A stretch of 35,415 bases of DNA, from positions 1 to 35,415 of the forward strand of contig NEEC01000173.1 in assembly GCA_002189035.1 (NCBI GenBank). The letters run 5' to 3'. The DNA is from Utricularia gibba (taxonomy: Eukaryota > Streptophyta > Magnoliopsida > Lamiales > Lentibulariaceae). This document shows, piece after piece, positions 1 to 10,026 of the stretch. The translations under genes were made by a program, and so were the position numbers. The notes under the pieces were generated by a model. That model was not told the DNA's origin, ran no database searches, and saw only the letters and a list, made by a program, of their open reading frames with translations. The stretch's first letter is position 1, and each line of letters starts with the position of its first letter.

Positions 1-183
1 TTATAAATATATTTAAAATAAAAATAATTGCACAAATTTAATTGAAAAAAAAATAAGTAAAATGTGCAATTGATAACATCATAGTCTTTGGAAGAGAACA
101 ACAGGGGCTTGTAGCTATGTCATAAAATAAATAAAAAAGGAAAATGAAAAATATCTTATTCTTAGAGGAAGCATTGTTGCATC

Positions 184-1887
184 CTAAAAGAATTTTTTCC
201 AGATGGGATGAGTCTTCCAAAGGCGTTCCTCGACCTCTTCCACCGGCACCCCCTTGGTCTCCGGCAACAGAAACAGGGCGAAGAGGCCCATGACGACGAT
301 CCAGGCCGAGAAGAAGAAGAAGATGTTTGCTTTCATGTGGCACAGCATCGACAGGAAGGCTTGAGCTATCACGAAGGTGAAGATCATGTTGGTGCTGACT
401 GCAATCGCGAATCCCGCCGCTCGAGTCTGAATCGGATAAATTTCCGTCGGAACCAGCCACCCCATCGGCCCCCACGACCAGGCGAAGGACATCACGAATG
501 TGCAGACGAAGAGCACCACTACGGCCGCCAATGCTTTTGGTAAACCCCCGGTTGAACCCAGGTGAGTTGACAGTACGGACCCGACGATGACCTGCATGTA
601 ATAACACGCCAATCTCTGATTCTACATTCTACTTCTGGTCTGGGTGTGATAGTGTAGGATAATATGATGAACGAACCTGAGAGATGAGCATCTGGACGCA
701 TGCTTGGAGGAGGAGATTTCTCCGGCCAACTTTGTCGACGACGAAGATGGAGACGAATGTGGAGCACACGTTGACAGCTCCGATGATAAGTGAAGACGCC
801 AAGGAGGCATCGGATTTGAAACCCAGTGTCTGAAACAGGACTGGAGCGTAGAACATTATCGCATTGATCCCTGTAAACTGCTGGAAGATCTGAATCGAAT
901 TTCCGACGACCAATGCCGGAATCCCGGATTTGGCGAAGACTTTCTTCCACGGATGTGTCGTCTTTTTGGATTCTTCGCATCCGGTGACAATCTGGGCGAA
1001 TTCGAGGTCGACATTTTCAACTCCCCGGATTCTCTTCAACGCCGCCAATCCCTCTTCCACGCGTCCTCTCTGGACGAGGCTCGGAGGAGTCTCGGTTATG
1101 AACAGGGATCCGATGAAGAGAACGACGCCGGGAACCACCGCCAGGCCGAGGGATATCCGCCAACCGTGAGGGTGAACGAAGGAGGTGCCATAGTTTACGA
1201 TGTTGGCTATGAAGATCCCGATGGTGACGAACAGCTGAAACAGAATGTTCACTGCACCTCTGTGTCGCACAGGTGCAACTTCCGACAAGAACAACGGCAC
1301 CGCCTGCGGCCACAACAAACACAAATATTTCTTACACTGGATCTCCATGCATAGCAATCAAACCTAATTCACAAAAACAGATTAACCACGCACCTCATTA
1401 CCACATCCCACGCCGATTCCGAACAGAATCTCCCGAGAATGAGAACCCACTTGACAGGCGCAGAGGCACACAGAATGGCGCCACAGATGAAGAACAGGGA
1501 GGCTGTTAAAATCGTCAGGCGGCGACCAAATACAGAGCAGAGCTTAGAGGCGAAGAAACTGGCAACGAGGGCCGCCAAGTAAAGCGAGGAAGTGAAGAGC
1601 TGCAGCATCTGATCATCATATTTGCAGTAATTATCCTCATGCGCTCGTAGTTTCCTCTCATAGACATGATGGAAGAATTTTTTCAAAAAATCATCCATCC
1701 CCGTCACACCACCTTCACCACAAACCAAAAACATCATAGCAGGAAATCAAAACAAGGAAGCAGATGGGTAAACCCTACCAGAGATCCCGATATCATAACC
1801 AAACATTAGACCACCAAACGCAGCCAGTATCCAACAGGCCCAGACGTACAACGTCATCTTCGACTGGAACTCTTCCGCATTCGCCAT
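184..1887 (-). CDS. Sugar transport protein (STP/MST hexose-H+ symporter), 4 exons, one frame break
   Basis: This is a plasma-membrane monosaccharide/H+ symporter of the major facilitator superfamily. Exons on the minus strand are 1887-1779, 1712-1394, 1303-677 and 591-184, all with GT-AG introns of 66-90 bp. The start encodes MANAEEFQSKMTLYVWACW, followed by the first membrane helix and the family signature GYDIGIS. Exon 2 opens with GGVTGMDDF. Exon 3 starts AVPLFLSEVAP and contains QQFTGINAIMFYAPV and VDKVGRR. Exon 4 has FAWSWGPMGWLVP and PETKG and ends KTHPIWKKFF. About 487 residues would be encoded, close to the family's usual 500. One base is missing in exon 2 near 1429: after LILGR the frame slips, and the next frame continues ILFGIGVG as expected. 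The codon before intron 2 gives Glu where the family has Gln (GNQ/AVPLF). The family is certain. The substrate and paralogue are not assignable. Confidence 0.9.
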
Positions 1888-2217
1888 CGGCTCTCTTCTT
1901 CTGATTCTTGAACTGGGGTTGACGATGAATCCGAGTTTATATACTTAATGACGCAGATGTAGCCGCACTATCTTCCTTGTTTTTGGTAACTTCGTTAGAG
2001 TCTTCCTATTTTTTAGGTCAGTTGGATTGCCTCCTCGAATTCCGGGCACGTGTTAATTTAATTGCAATCCGAATCCATATTCCATGACTGATAATATCCA
2101 CTTCTGTAATCTGTATTTATCCGTAATAAAATCATTTATTTTTTTAATCCCTTGCCAGAAATAAATCTAGAAAGCCAATTTGCGAATATAATATTTGATT
2201 GGAAAATCACAATATCC
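1888..2217. other. Promoter side of the sugar transporter, no gene seen
   Basis: This is the upstream region of the minus-strand STP gene. A minus-strand TATA-like stretch lies near 1938-1944 (plus strand tttatat). Nothing else is recognised before the MITE. Confidence 0.4.
2210..2217. repeat. Left target-site duplication of the MITE
   Basis: CAATATCC is directly repeated at 2772-2779, immediately outside the two ends of the element. The next base on the right is also C, so a 9-bp reading is possible. Confidence 0.75.
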
Positions 2218-2399
2218 CAATGTTTTAAAAATGGGTTAAACCCATTGAACGGTTTTGTTATGGTCTTGGGTCGAACACTTTTTAAAATGAATTGAACTGA
2301 TTTCATTAAATTTTAATTATATTTATTAAAATATTAAAATATAATTATAAAATCATACTTTAATGTATCAAAATATTGAAAATATAGAAAATTAAATAA

Positions 2400-2403
<4 letters not shown>

Positions 2404-2430
<27 letters not shown>
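2404..2430. repeat. (TA)13 microsatellite
   Basis: An uninterrupted alternating TA tract inside the MITE, likely length-polymorphic. Confidence 0.95.
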
Positions 2431-2434
<4 letters not shown>

Positions 2435-2571
2435 GCAATTGATACTATTACATTAAATCATTCTAATTGTTCAATATCTCATTCAAATAATATATAATCT
2501 AACTATAGATAAATATTTTTGACTATCAATATTAATACATATATAAAAATATAATTATTAAGATATAATCA

Positions 2572-2595
2572 ATATATATATATATATATATATAT
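2572..2595. repeat. (AT)12 microsatellite
   Basis: A second alternating AT tract inside the same element. Confidence 0.95.
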
Positions 2596-2771
2596 CAAAT
2601 ATTTATATATCTTATATTTGCTATTCATTATTTCTCTAAATTACACATTAAAAAAAATTTTAAAAAAAGAAAATGAAAGTAAAAAAAATTGAATTAGATC
2701 CAATCCATTAAAATACGGGTTAGTACTAACGGGATGTAACCATGAGTCGAGCCCATTATTTTAAAACTGTG

Positions 2772-2779
2772 CAATATCC
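2772..2779. repeat. Right target-site duplication of the MITE
   Basis: CAATATCC matches 2210-2217. Confidence 0.75.
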
Positions 2780-2780
2780 C

Positions 2781-3390
2781 TTAAAGATGCTTCACAAAAT
2801 TCGATTCTAGGAATAAAATATCAATGTAGATTTTTCTCCTCGAATCTCTCAACCAGCAAATGAGAGGGAGCCGTGGCCGAGGGACGCCGGGGCAGTGTCG
2901 TCGCCGGAGCCGACGATAGAATGCCGTTTTCCTATGAACCTTCCGATCGGATTGGCCATGCTTTAACCAGCAGGAGCCGGAAGAGGAGCGGTAATCAGCG
3001 TGATTTACTTGCAGCACGTCGGGAACGAAGGCCTCAGCCCTCCATTTGCAGTGCCAAAAGTTGGAAAAGGTTTGTGCTTTTGTAATGTGACAGACTGAAT
3101 CTGGTTCCATTTCGAAGGTCTGACCCAAGGAGTCTCTGTAATGGACGCTTCGGTTGATACCCCCAGCCCACAGAATCTCCCACCATTTCACCAGCCGCAG
3201 TGCAAACCAGTCGCTTCCAGAGAAACCAATCTCGAACAAAACGAAGCCTCAGGAAACCCTGATTCACCAATCAGACGCAGCAATGCGAGTGATCCCTGCC
3301 TGCTTACTTGCTTGCTTTGAAGGGAAGAATGCGATGATGATGATGCCTCATCTCCTCTTGCTAAAGATGCAGCCTGCGTCCCCTACAAGC
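2781..3390. other. GC-rich island without a recognisable gene
   Basis: Base composition changes sharply to about half GC after the MITE. Short overlapping open frames exist on both strands (for example + strand 2873-3085 and an ATG at 3142), but none shows a domain I recognise. It could be a leader exon, a decayed gene fragment, or the 5' part of a gene hidden by indels. No function is proposed. Confidence 0.4.
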
Positions 3391-3513
3391 AACCACCACG
3401 TGGTGGTTTTCACATCTTATTATGAAACCTTCACTAAATTCTTCTCCTCGGATGAACAATGTGCCGCGTGTGGTCCAAATTGGCTGCGCCACGTGGACCT
3501 CCTTTTCCACGTG
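3391..3513. promoter_or_regulatory. Cluster of three G-boxes, one inside a perfect 18-bp palindrome
   Basis: CACGTG occurs at 3397-3402, 3490-3495 and 3508-3513. The first lies in the perfect palindrome AACCACCACGTGGTGGTT (3391-3408). G-boxes are bound by plant bZIP and bHLH factors. The cluster is about 1.2 kb upstream of the lipoxygenase start, and a fourth CACGTG is at 4198-4203. Which gene it serves cannot be told from sequence. Confidence 0.6.
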
Positions 3514-4613
3514 ACTCTGACCGGCTTCGGGCAACCCAACCGGAGTCTTCCACTTCGCCACGTCTTACTTATTTCGTAATTATCATGTTCTAAAATTAAA
3601 AGACGTACCCCATTTATATACATTATGATTTAAACACGAGACAATACCGTTGTCATAAGTAGATAAGGGGAAAAAGATCGCACACCCTACATTTCCTATC
3701 CTTCTTTAAATCATTATAATTATTGAAAAAACTAATCATTTCGTGTGTAGGAGATGACTTTGCACACGTCATAATTCAATTTTTTTTTAAAGAAAGTCTT
3801 ACCATAGACGTGGATAAGCATTGATTCGCGCGTACAGCGTCTTTCTTCGACCAATTTCAATTCATTTTTTTTATTTCCCACGCCTGATAAAGAATATTAA
3901 ACCCCCCCCCCCCCCCCCCCAATTTTTATAAAAAAAAATCTAAAATTGAAAATCTTATATGTAGATAACTATCTTTTTATTTTTTAATATTAAATATCTT
4001 ATAATAAATTTAATATATTCGATGAAATACATTCTAAAATCGAAACAATAGGTTATAACCGTTTCTAAAAGGTAACGTGTACAATCAGATCTGTAGAACA
4101 TTATCCATTGGTGCAGCAACGTGGTCCGAATCTCGTACAACGTTGCATAGGTTACTTCGTGTTTCCGTACGACGCACTTTATTCACTAGGAGGCCCCACG
4201 TGGTTAATTATGATTGGTACATATTAAATAAAATGCTCATGGGAAAGTAATTGTATTTAAAATAATTAAAAATGATTTGTATCATTTGGGTCCTATGAGT
4301 TTAACTGAATAAAAAAATATTTTTTATTTTGAGATATTTCGTATTGGTGGGGCCGGAGGTGTCCAAGGTCGAAGCTACAACGATCATGGCATGCATTGAA
4401 TGCGGAGAAATGTCGATGCTTGGAATTCCTTTTTAATGTATTTATGTAATAAAAACCGTATCCTTCTTTTTCTTTTTCTTTTTTTTTAAATGTGAAATAT
4501 TTCAGTTGAATTCAACTAGTCAATGAGATGAGAAGTTGGAAGCCTTGAAATTTCCCTGGTTGCGCGTGGAGAAAGACGGCATGTGTTCGTTCTGGGTATG
4601 CGCTCATGGATTC
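3514..4613. other. AT-rich intergenic region upstream of the lipoxygenase
   Basis: No coding frame is recognised. The region holds a run of 19 C at 3902-3920, several A/T-rich blocks and one isolated G-box (4198-4203). It probably contains distal lipoxygenase promoter sequence. Confidence 0.5.
3902..3920. repeat. Poly(C) run of 19
   Basis: A mononucleotide tract. The true length is uncertain, given how often run length seems wrong elsewhere in this window. Confidence 0.9.
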
Positions 4614-4620
4614 TATATAA
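4614..4620 (+). promoter_or_regulatory. TATA box of the lipoxygenase gene
   Basis: TATATAA lies 91-97 bp upstream of the start codon at 4711, in a sensible position for a leader of about 60 nt. Confidence 0.7.
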
Positions 4621-4710
4621 ACCCCTCTTTTAGTTCCCTTGTTCCAACACCTACATCCAGCAAGTTTAGTTCTTTCTTTTAAACGCCAATAATTTTCAGA
4701 TTTTTTCGTG

Positions 4711-7700
4711 ATGGGCAGCCGCCAAACAAGCAATTGCTTCGTGGATGTGCTTGACAAAGTTATGGGAAGTGTGTGCGGGAAGACGAAGGATGAGCCCGTG
4801 CTTCAGCAGTGCAAGCAGAAGATCCAGGGCAGGGTTGTGTTGACCAAGAAGAATGTGCTGGATGTTACTGATCTCGGCGCCTCTGTTCTTGATCGAGTTC
4901 ATGAGGTTTTTGGGAAAGATATTAGCTTCAGGTTTATCAGTTCAACACAGTGTGACCCTGGTGAGTTTCTTCTTTATTAGGTTTTCTTTTTTTTTTATTT
5001 GTGGGTGTGTGTTATGGAGGAAAAAAATGGAGGGTTTCTTTGTGTTTCTAGATTGGCTGTTCTTGAATCGTAAAGTTTTGCCTGTGGATTTGCAGAGAAT
5101 GGGAATAAAGGGAAGCTGGGAAAAGAAGCACGTTTGGTAGACTGGTTTTCAAAGTTAACTTCACTTGGAGCAGAAGATTCTGCTACCTTCGACTTGGAAA
5201 TTGATTGGGAGGAATGTCTGGGAGTCCCTGGAGCTTTTATCGTTAAAAACCATCATTTTAGCCAGTTTTACCTCAAGACAGTCACTCTGGAAAATGTTCC
5301 TGGGCAAGGCCAAGTCCATTTTGATTGCAACTCCTGGGTATACCCAGCACACCGTTATAGCTACGATCGCATTTTCTTTTCGAATCAGGTACTTTACTGA
5401 AGGGATACAAGTGGTTTATCCTTATCGTTCTTGATTTGAGACCTGAAATTTTGCTTGACTTTCAGACATACTTGCCGTGTGAGACGCCGGAGCCTCTGAG
5501 ATTGTACAGAGAGCAAGAGCTGATCAATCTGCGTGGAAATGGGAAAGGCGCTCTGAAGGAATGGGATAGAGTGTATGACTACGCTTACTACAATGATCTG
5601 GGGATGCCTGAAAGGGGAGAGGATTTTGCTCGTCCAGTTCTCGGAGGAACGGAACAATATCCATATCCACGGAGGGGAAGAACCGGCCGTCGTCCCAACA
5701 AACGGGGTAAGGGAACAAACTAAAAGCTATCACAGATGATTTACATACAGTTTGCTATAGTTTCACTAAGCTGTTGGAGCTGAAATGCAGATCCAAAGAC
5801 AGAGAGCAGGCTGCCTCTTCTGAGCTTAGACATTTATGTACCACGAGATGAGAGGTTTTCAAGTGTCAAGTTTTCAGATTTCATAGCATATGCTCTGAAA
5901 TCCATTGGACAAGTTATCGGGCCAGAGATCAGAGACTTGTTCGACAAGACGAGGAACGAGTTTGACACATTCGAAGACGCTCTCAGGTTATATGATAACA
6001 GCAAGGAGGTGGACCTTCCTGATGCCTGTGCTCTGCTGAAGCGCCGGCAAAGTGTTTCAATGGAACTGATCAGAGAGCTGATTCGCTCAGATGGTGAACG
6101 CTCCTTTAAATTCCCAATGCCTGAAGTAATTCAAGGTAAAGGATCACTTTGTGTTTGTTCAAGTTTTGCATCCAGACTGAAACGCTTGTGTGTTTTACAG
6201 AGGATAAAACAGCTTGGAGAACTGATGAGGAATTCGGAAGAGAAATGCTCGCCGGAGTGAACCCTGTCATCATTCGCCGCCTAGAGGAGTTTCCCCCAAG
6301 GAGCAATCTCGACCGCCAAGTGTATGGTAATCAAGACAGTACCATCACAGAGAAACACATTGAGAAGTTCATGAATGGGCTTACAGTTGATGAGGTAAAG
6401 CTCTTTCCTTTTATCCCTGTCTCTCTTTTGTAGATTTCAGTTCTTTGAATGTTCTTCTTCATTGGACTTGAAAACAGGCTATCAACTGTGGGAAACTCTA
6501 CGTGTTAGATCATCATGATGCACTGATGTTGTACCTCAGAAGAATCAACACAACTAATACAAAGACATATGCTACAAGAACTGTGCTGCTGCTCCAGGAT
6601 GATGGTACTTTGAAGCCACTAGCTATCGAGTTAAGTTTGCCACATGAAGAAGGGGACCAATACGGAGCAATCAGTGAAGTGTTTACTCCATGTGATGAGG
6701 GAGTTGAAGCTGCAGTTTGGCAACTTGCAAAAGCTTATGCTGCTGTGAATGATTCTGGGTACCATCAACTCATCAGCCACTTCGTGAACACCCATGCTGT
6801 CATTGAGCCATTCCTGATCGCAACACATAGGCAACTGAGCGTGGTGCATCCCATACACAAGCTTCTTCATCCCCACTTCCGCGACACCATGTACATAAAT
6901 GCCTTGGCTCGCCAGATTCTCATAAACGCGGGAGGTGTACTGGAGAACACTGTTTTCCCTGGGAAGTACGCGATGGAAATGTCTTCTGCAGTTTATAAAA
7001 GCTGGAACTTCAACGATCAGGCACTTCCGCAAGATCTCATCAAAAGGTCAGTGATTTCACAACTTTGAATTCATTGCACAAAAGCTCACTTGTCTGATAA
7101 TGTATTTGCTGCCAACCGCAGAGGGATGGCTGTTAAAGCTGAAAACAAGCCCCATGGTCTTCAGCTCATGATCGAGGACTACCCATATGCTGTGGATGGA
7201 CTAGAAATATGGTCAGCAATTGAATCATGGGTTAAAGAATATTGCTGCATCTTCTACCCAACAGATGAAAAGGTCGCAGCTGACTCCGAGCTCCAAGCTT
7301 GGTGGAAGGAGGTTCGTGAAGTAGGCCATGGTGATCTCAAGGACCAGACATGGTGGCCAAAAATGCACACCAGAGAGGAGCTAGTGCAGTCATGCACCAT
7401 CATCATATGGATAGCCTCAGCACTCCATGCTGCTGTAAACTTTGGACAATATCCCTATGCAGGATATCTACCTAACAGGCCAACGGTGAGCCGGAGATTC
7501 ATGCCGAAGAAGGGAACTCCTGAGTACGCAGAACTTGAGCAAAATCCTGACGCAGCATTCTTCAAGACAATAACAGCACAGTTTCAGACACTTCTTGGAG
7601 TTTCTTTGATCGAAATCTTGTCAAGGCACTCGGCAGATGAGATCTATTTGGGACAGAGAGACAGTGCTCAATGGACTGACGACAGAAGGTCATTGCAGGC

Positions 7701-7890
7701 ATTTGAGAGGTTTTCATCCGTTCTGGTGGAGATTGAAGAAAGGATCCTGCAAAGGAACAAGGATTCCAGTCTTAAGAACCGTTCTGGGCCAGTGAAGGTG
7801 GATTACATGCTGCTGTTTCCCAACGCCTCTGGGACCAGTCAAGGCGGAGGTTTGATCACCAAAGGAATACCAAACAGCATTTCCATCTGA
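4711..7890 (+). CDS. Linoleate 9S-lipoxygenase (type 1, cytosolic), 7 exons
   Basis: This enzyme adds O2 to linoleic and linolenic acid to make hydroperoxides that feed oxylipin synthesis. Exons are 4711-4960, 5096-5388, 5466-5706, 5791-6135, 6201-6394, 6478-7046 and 7122-7890; together they encode 886 residues with no frame break. A PLAT/LH2 domain covers roughly residues 50-190 and the catalytic domain runs to the end. By alignment with soybean LOX-1, the iron ligands are His542, His547, His733, Asn737 and the C-terminal Ile886 (ending NSISI). Thr599-Val600 at the substrate-pocket position is typical of 9-LOX. Ala585 at the Coffa site predicts S stereochemistry. No plastid transit peptide is visible. 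Two oddities are seen near the iron site: SHFVNTHA where most have SHWLNTHA, and HPIHKLL where most have HPIYKLL. Introns are only 65-135 bp. Which LOX paralogue it is cannot be decided from sequence alone. Confidence 0.96.
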
Positions 7891-8297
7891 GATTTCAATC
7901 AGATCCTTTCCCCCCTTTCGTCTTTTGCTTCTGTGTCATGTCTGTGATTGCAGTTCCAACTCTGTTGTTTGATTAATTCTTTTTGTTGTCATCATATTGC
8001 CTAATGTTTGCGATTGTACCTATGAATTTGATGCTGCAACAACATTTATAAGGATCTTGGTTTCATGTAAAAAGTGCACTCAAACCATTGGCGGTTATAT
8101 CAGTCTTCAAACAACGCATTTCAAGATACGAAAAACTTGACAAATGGCCATAGAAATGGCCAAGACAAAGATGAAGGAAGGCTCTTAGTGTCACCTTGGC
8201 TTTCTCACAAGCATTTCAGTCATCTGTCTGTATACATAAACTGAATATAGAATGACAAATCAACAATCATAACAGGCTTGTCCTCAATCCAAAACAT
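7891..8297. other. Convergent 3' ends of lipoxygenase and DUF868 genes
   Basis: The two genes are transcribed toward each other. This interval holds both 3' untranslated regions and no further coding sequence. Confidence 0.6.
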
Positions 8298-9209
8298 CTA
8301 TTCTAACTTCCAAGCATACAAGATCAAGGAGAACCCCAAACCTGAGAGTTTAGATTCCCCAATGGTCTGAGAGCAGCTCCATGACAATGCCGCCGATGAG
8401 GCATCATCAATCGGTTGACTGTTCCACATCTTGTGTGCAGACAAACTCGTATGAAAAAGAAAAACAGCATTTCCTAAACCAGGTCCAAATAACCAGTTGT
8501 GAACATCCCAGAACACTTCAACAGGGAGCCCATCGATGTTGATAGGGCAGTTGCCACGAAACTTCCAGTGTAGATGATCGATCTGGATGACCGTTTTCGC
8601 ATCTATTCGAATGGAAAGGTTGGGGTGTCGGCTTGTGGTTGTGTCACACTCGATTCTCAGATCATGGTACTCCCCATTTTCACAAAACTGAGCCTTGGTG
8701 GAGTATACCTTTTTACCAGAAATATGTTCCTTCTTCGAAATGAATTGGGTGTCGGGGAGCAAGGAAAGAGCACCTGTTTTCTTGAATGCTTCTCTCCTCA
8801 GATTCCCTACAAGCAAAACCATCTCTTGCTTAGAGACAACTGCTATGTAATAGCCTTCCAGTGGCTCTGGTCCGGATCCGAATTTGGCACCAGAAAGATC
8901 CCAAAAGATTTCAACCTTCGTTGAACTAACTTCCAAGAACTTTGACCCCTTCCGTTTGGAGAACAACGAAGGCTTTACATCAACTCTGAAAATACAACGA
9001 TGCGAGGAATCTTGAATTTCAACACTAACACATTGACCCATCAAGTTTCTACTCCATATAACGCTGATTAAGCAAGATTTGGCAAGCAGTTTGCACCTAA
9101 ACACACAGGTAACTGAATTCTGAGAGGACTTAGTCGCCCCAACAGTTGAACAAGACGTATCAGACACCTGAACCCCGTTCTCACCAAAGCACGAAGGGAA
9201 ATCCCTCAT
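8298..9209 (-). CDS. DUF868 family protein, single exon
   Basis: This is a 303-residue intact frame starting MRDFPSCFGENGVQVSD. It matches the plant DUF868 family: VTCVFRCKLLAKSCLISVIWSRNLMG near the N-terminus, then FSKRKGSKFLEV, VEIFWDLSGAKFGSGPEP with YYIAVV, and near the C-terminus KWKFRGN-like and FWDVHNWLF segments. The gene has no introns, as is common for this family, and the length is normal. The biochemical role is unknown. No signal peptide or membrane segment is evident. The start is the first ATG after an in-frame upstream region without homology. Confidence 0.9.
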   Translation of the reverse strand: MRDFPSCFGENGVQVSDTSCSTVGATKSSQNSVTCVFRCKLLAKSCLISVIWSRNLMGQCVSVEIQDSSHRCIFRVDVKPSLFSKRKGSKFLEVSSTKVEIFWDLSGAKFGSGPEPLEGYYIAVVSKQEMVLLVGNLRREAFKKTGALSLLPDTQFISKKEHISGKKVYSTKAQFCENGEYHDLRIECDTTTSRHPNLSIRIDAKTVIQIDHLHWKFRGNCPINIDGLPVEVFWDVHNWLFGPGLGNAVFLFHTSLSAHKMWNSQPIDDASSAALSWSCSQTIGESKLSGLGFSLILYAWKLE

Positions 9210-10026
9210 CTTTCAACACCCCCAGATCCTCAAAACTTGCAAAAATGAAAAATCTGAAACTAAAACTCCAAGAAACGTGATTTTCCAATCCGAAAATCGA
9301 TTTCCGCCACAACTACCCACTACCCAATCCGAAAATTGAGTCCCGAAGCAACAGCCCGTGAGGTGGGGAGTGGGTGCCGTAAATTTCAGTCAAGCAGAAG
9401 AAGAATATGAAAATAAAAAAATGACAGACAAGTGATTTCTTTGTTTATTACAAAGACCCCGACAAGAGACTGGCGTTTGAATTATCACTATCAGCTTTGC
9501 TTCGTCAACAGAGAAAGAAAAAAGAAAGCAATCGTCACATGCTTTAACTCCAACTCCAAAGCTTCTCCCTGCTACGGTTTCCATCTCGGAGCCCTTTGAT
9601 TCTGTACCATTATTGCCTTTGCTTCTTCTTTTTACTACTCTTCTGTCTCCTCCAAACCAAAAAAAAAAAAAACTCCTCAGTATTTACCCAACCTTTAAGG
9701 TTATTTTTTTAACTTTTTTACCGCGATTTTAGGTTATTCATTTTTTAAAAAATAAATAAAAAGATGTGGATCTGGCCAATTATAGTACTGATAATAATAA
9801 TAAAGTTCGATATAATATGGGATGTGGGCCCGGGTGGGTTGTTGCTGGAGATCATTTATTCCAAATCATGTTGGGAACTGTAAGTGCATTTAACTCCAAT
9901 TATGGAGAATAAAATTTAATGAACAGAAAAACATAACAAAAATGGGTTAATTAATTTTAAATAAAATTGTTAATTAATTTAATATCGGGGGCCCAAATAC
10001 ATGCCCTAGATATATGGGCGGGCAGT
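9210..10026. other. Upstream region of the DUF868 gene, no further gene
   Basis: The first ~450 bp upstream of the DUF868 start is of moderate GC and CT-rich, and probably holds leader and promoter. From about 9660 the DNA is AT-rich up to the 3' end of the next gene at 10027. Confidence 0.5.

Larger units (their letters stand above)
2218..2771. mobile_element. hAT-type non-autonomous MITE, 554 bp
   Basis: The left end reads CAATGTTTTAAAAATGGG. The reverse complement of the right end reads CACAGTTTTAAAATAATGGG, so the ends are imperfect terminal inverted repeats. Both start with CA followed by the GTTTTAAAA core common in plant hAT MITEs. The similarity extends further in (GGTTAAACCCAT against GGCTCGACTCAT). 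An 8-bp direct repeat, CAATATCC, flanks the element at 2210-2217 and 2772-2779, the target-site duplication length of hAT elements. The interior is AT-rich and non-coding with two TA microsatellites. It encodes no transposase, so it would have been mobilised in trans. Confidence 0.8.

Noticed and set aside
3142-3320. Plus-strand frame MDASVDTPSPQNLPPF... considered as the start of a CPP/TSO1-like protein
   Set aside because: Only the opening residues are suggestive. No CXC domain or splice continuation was found.
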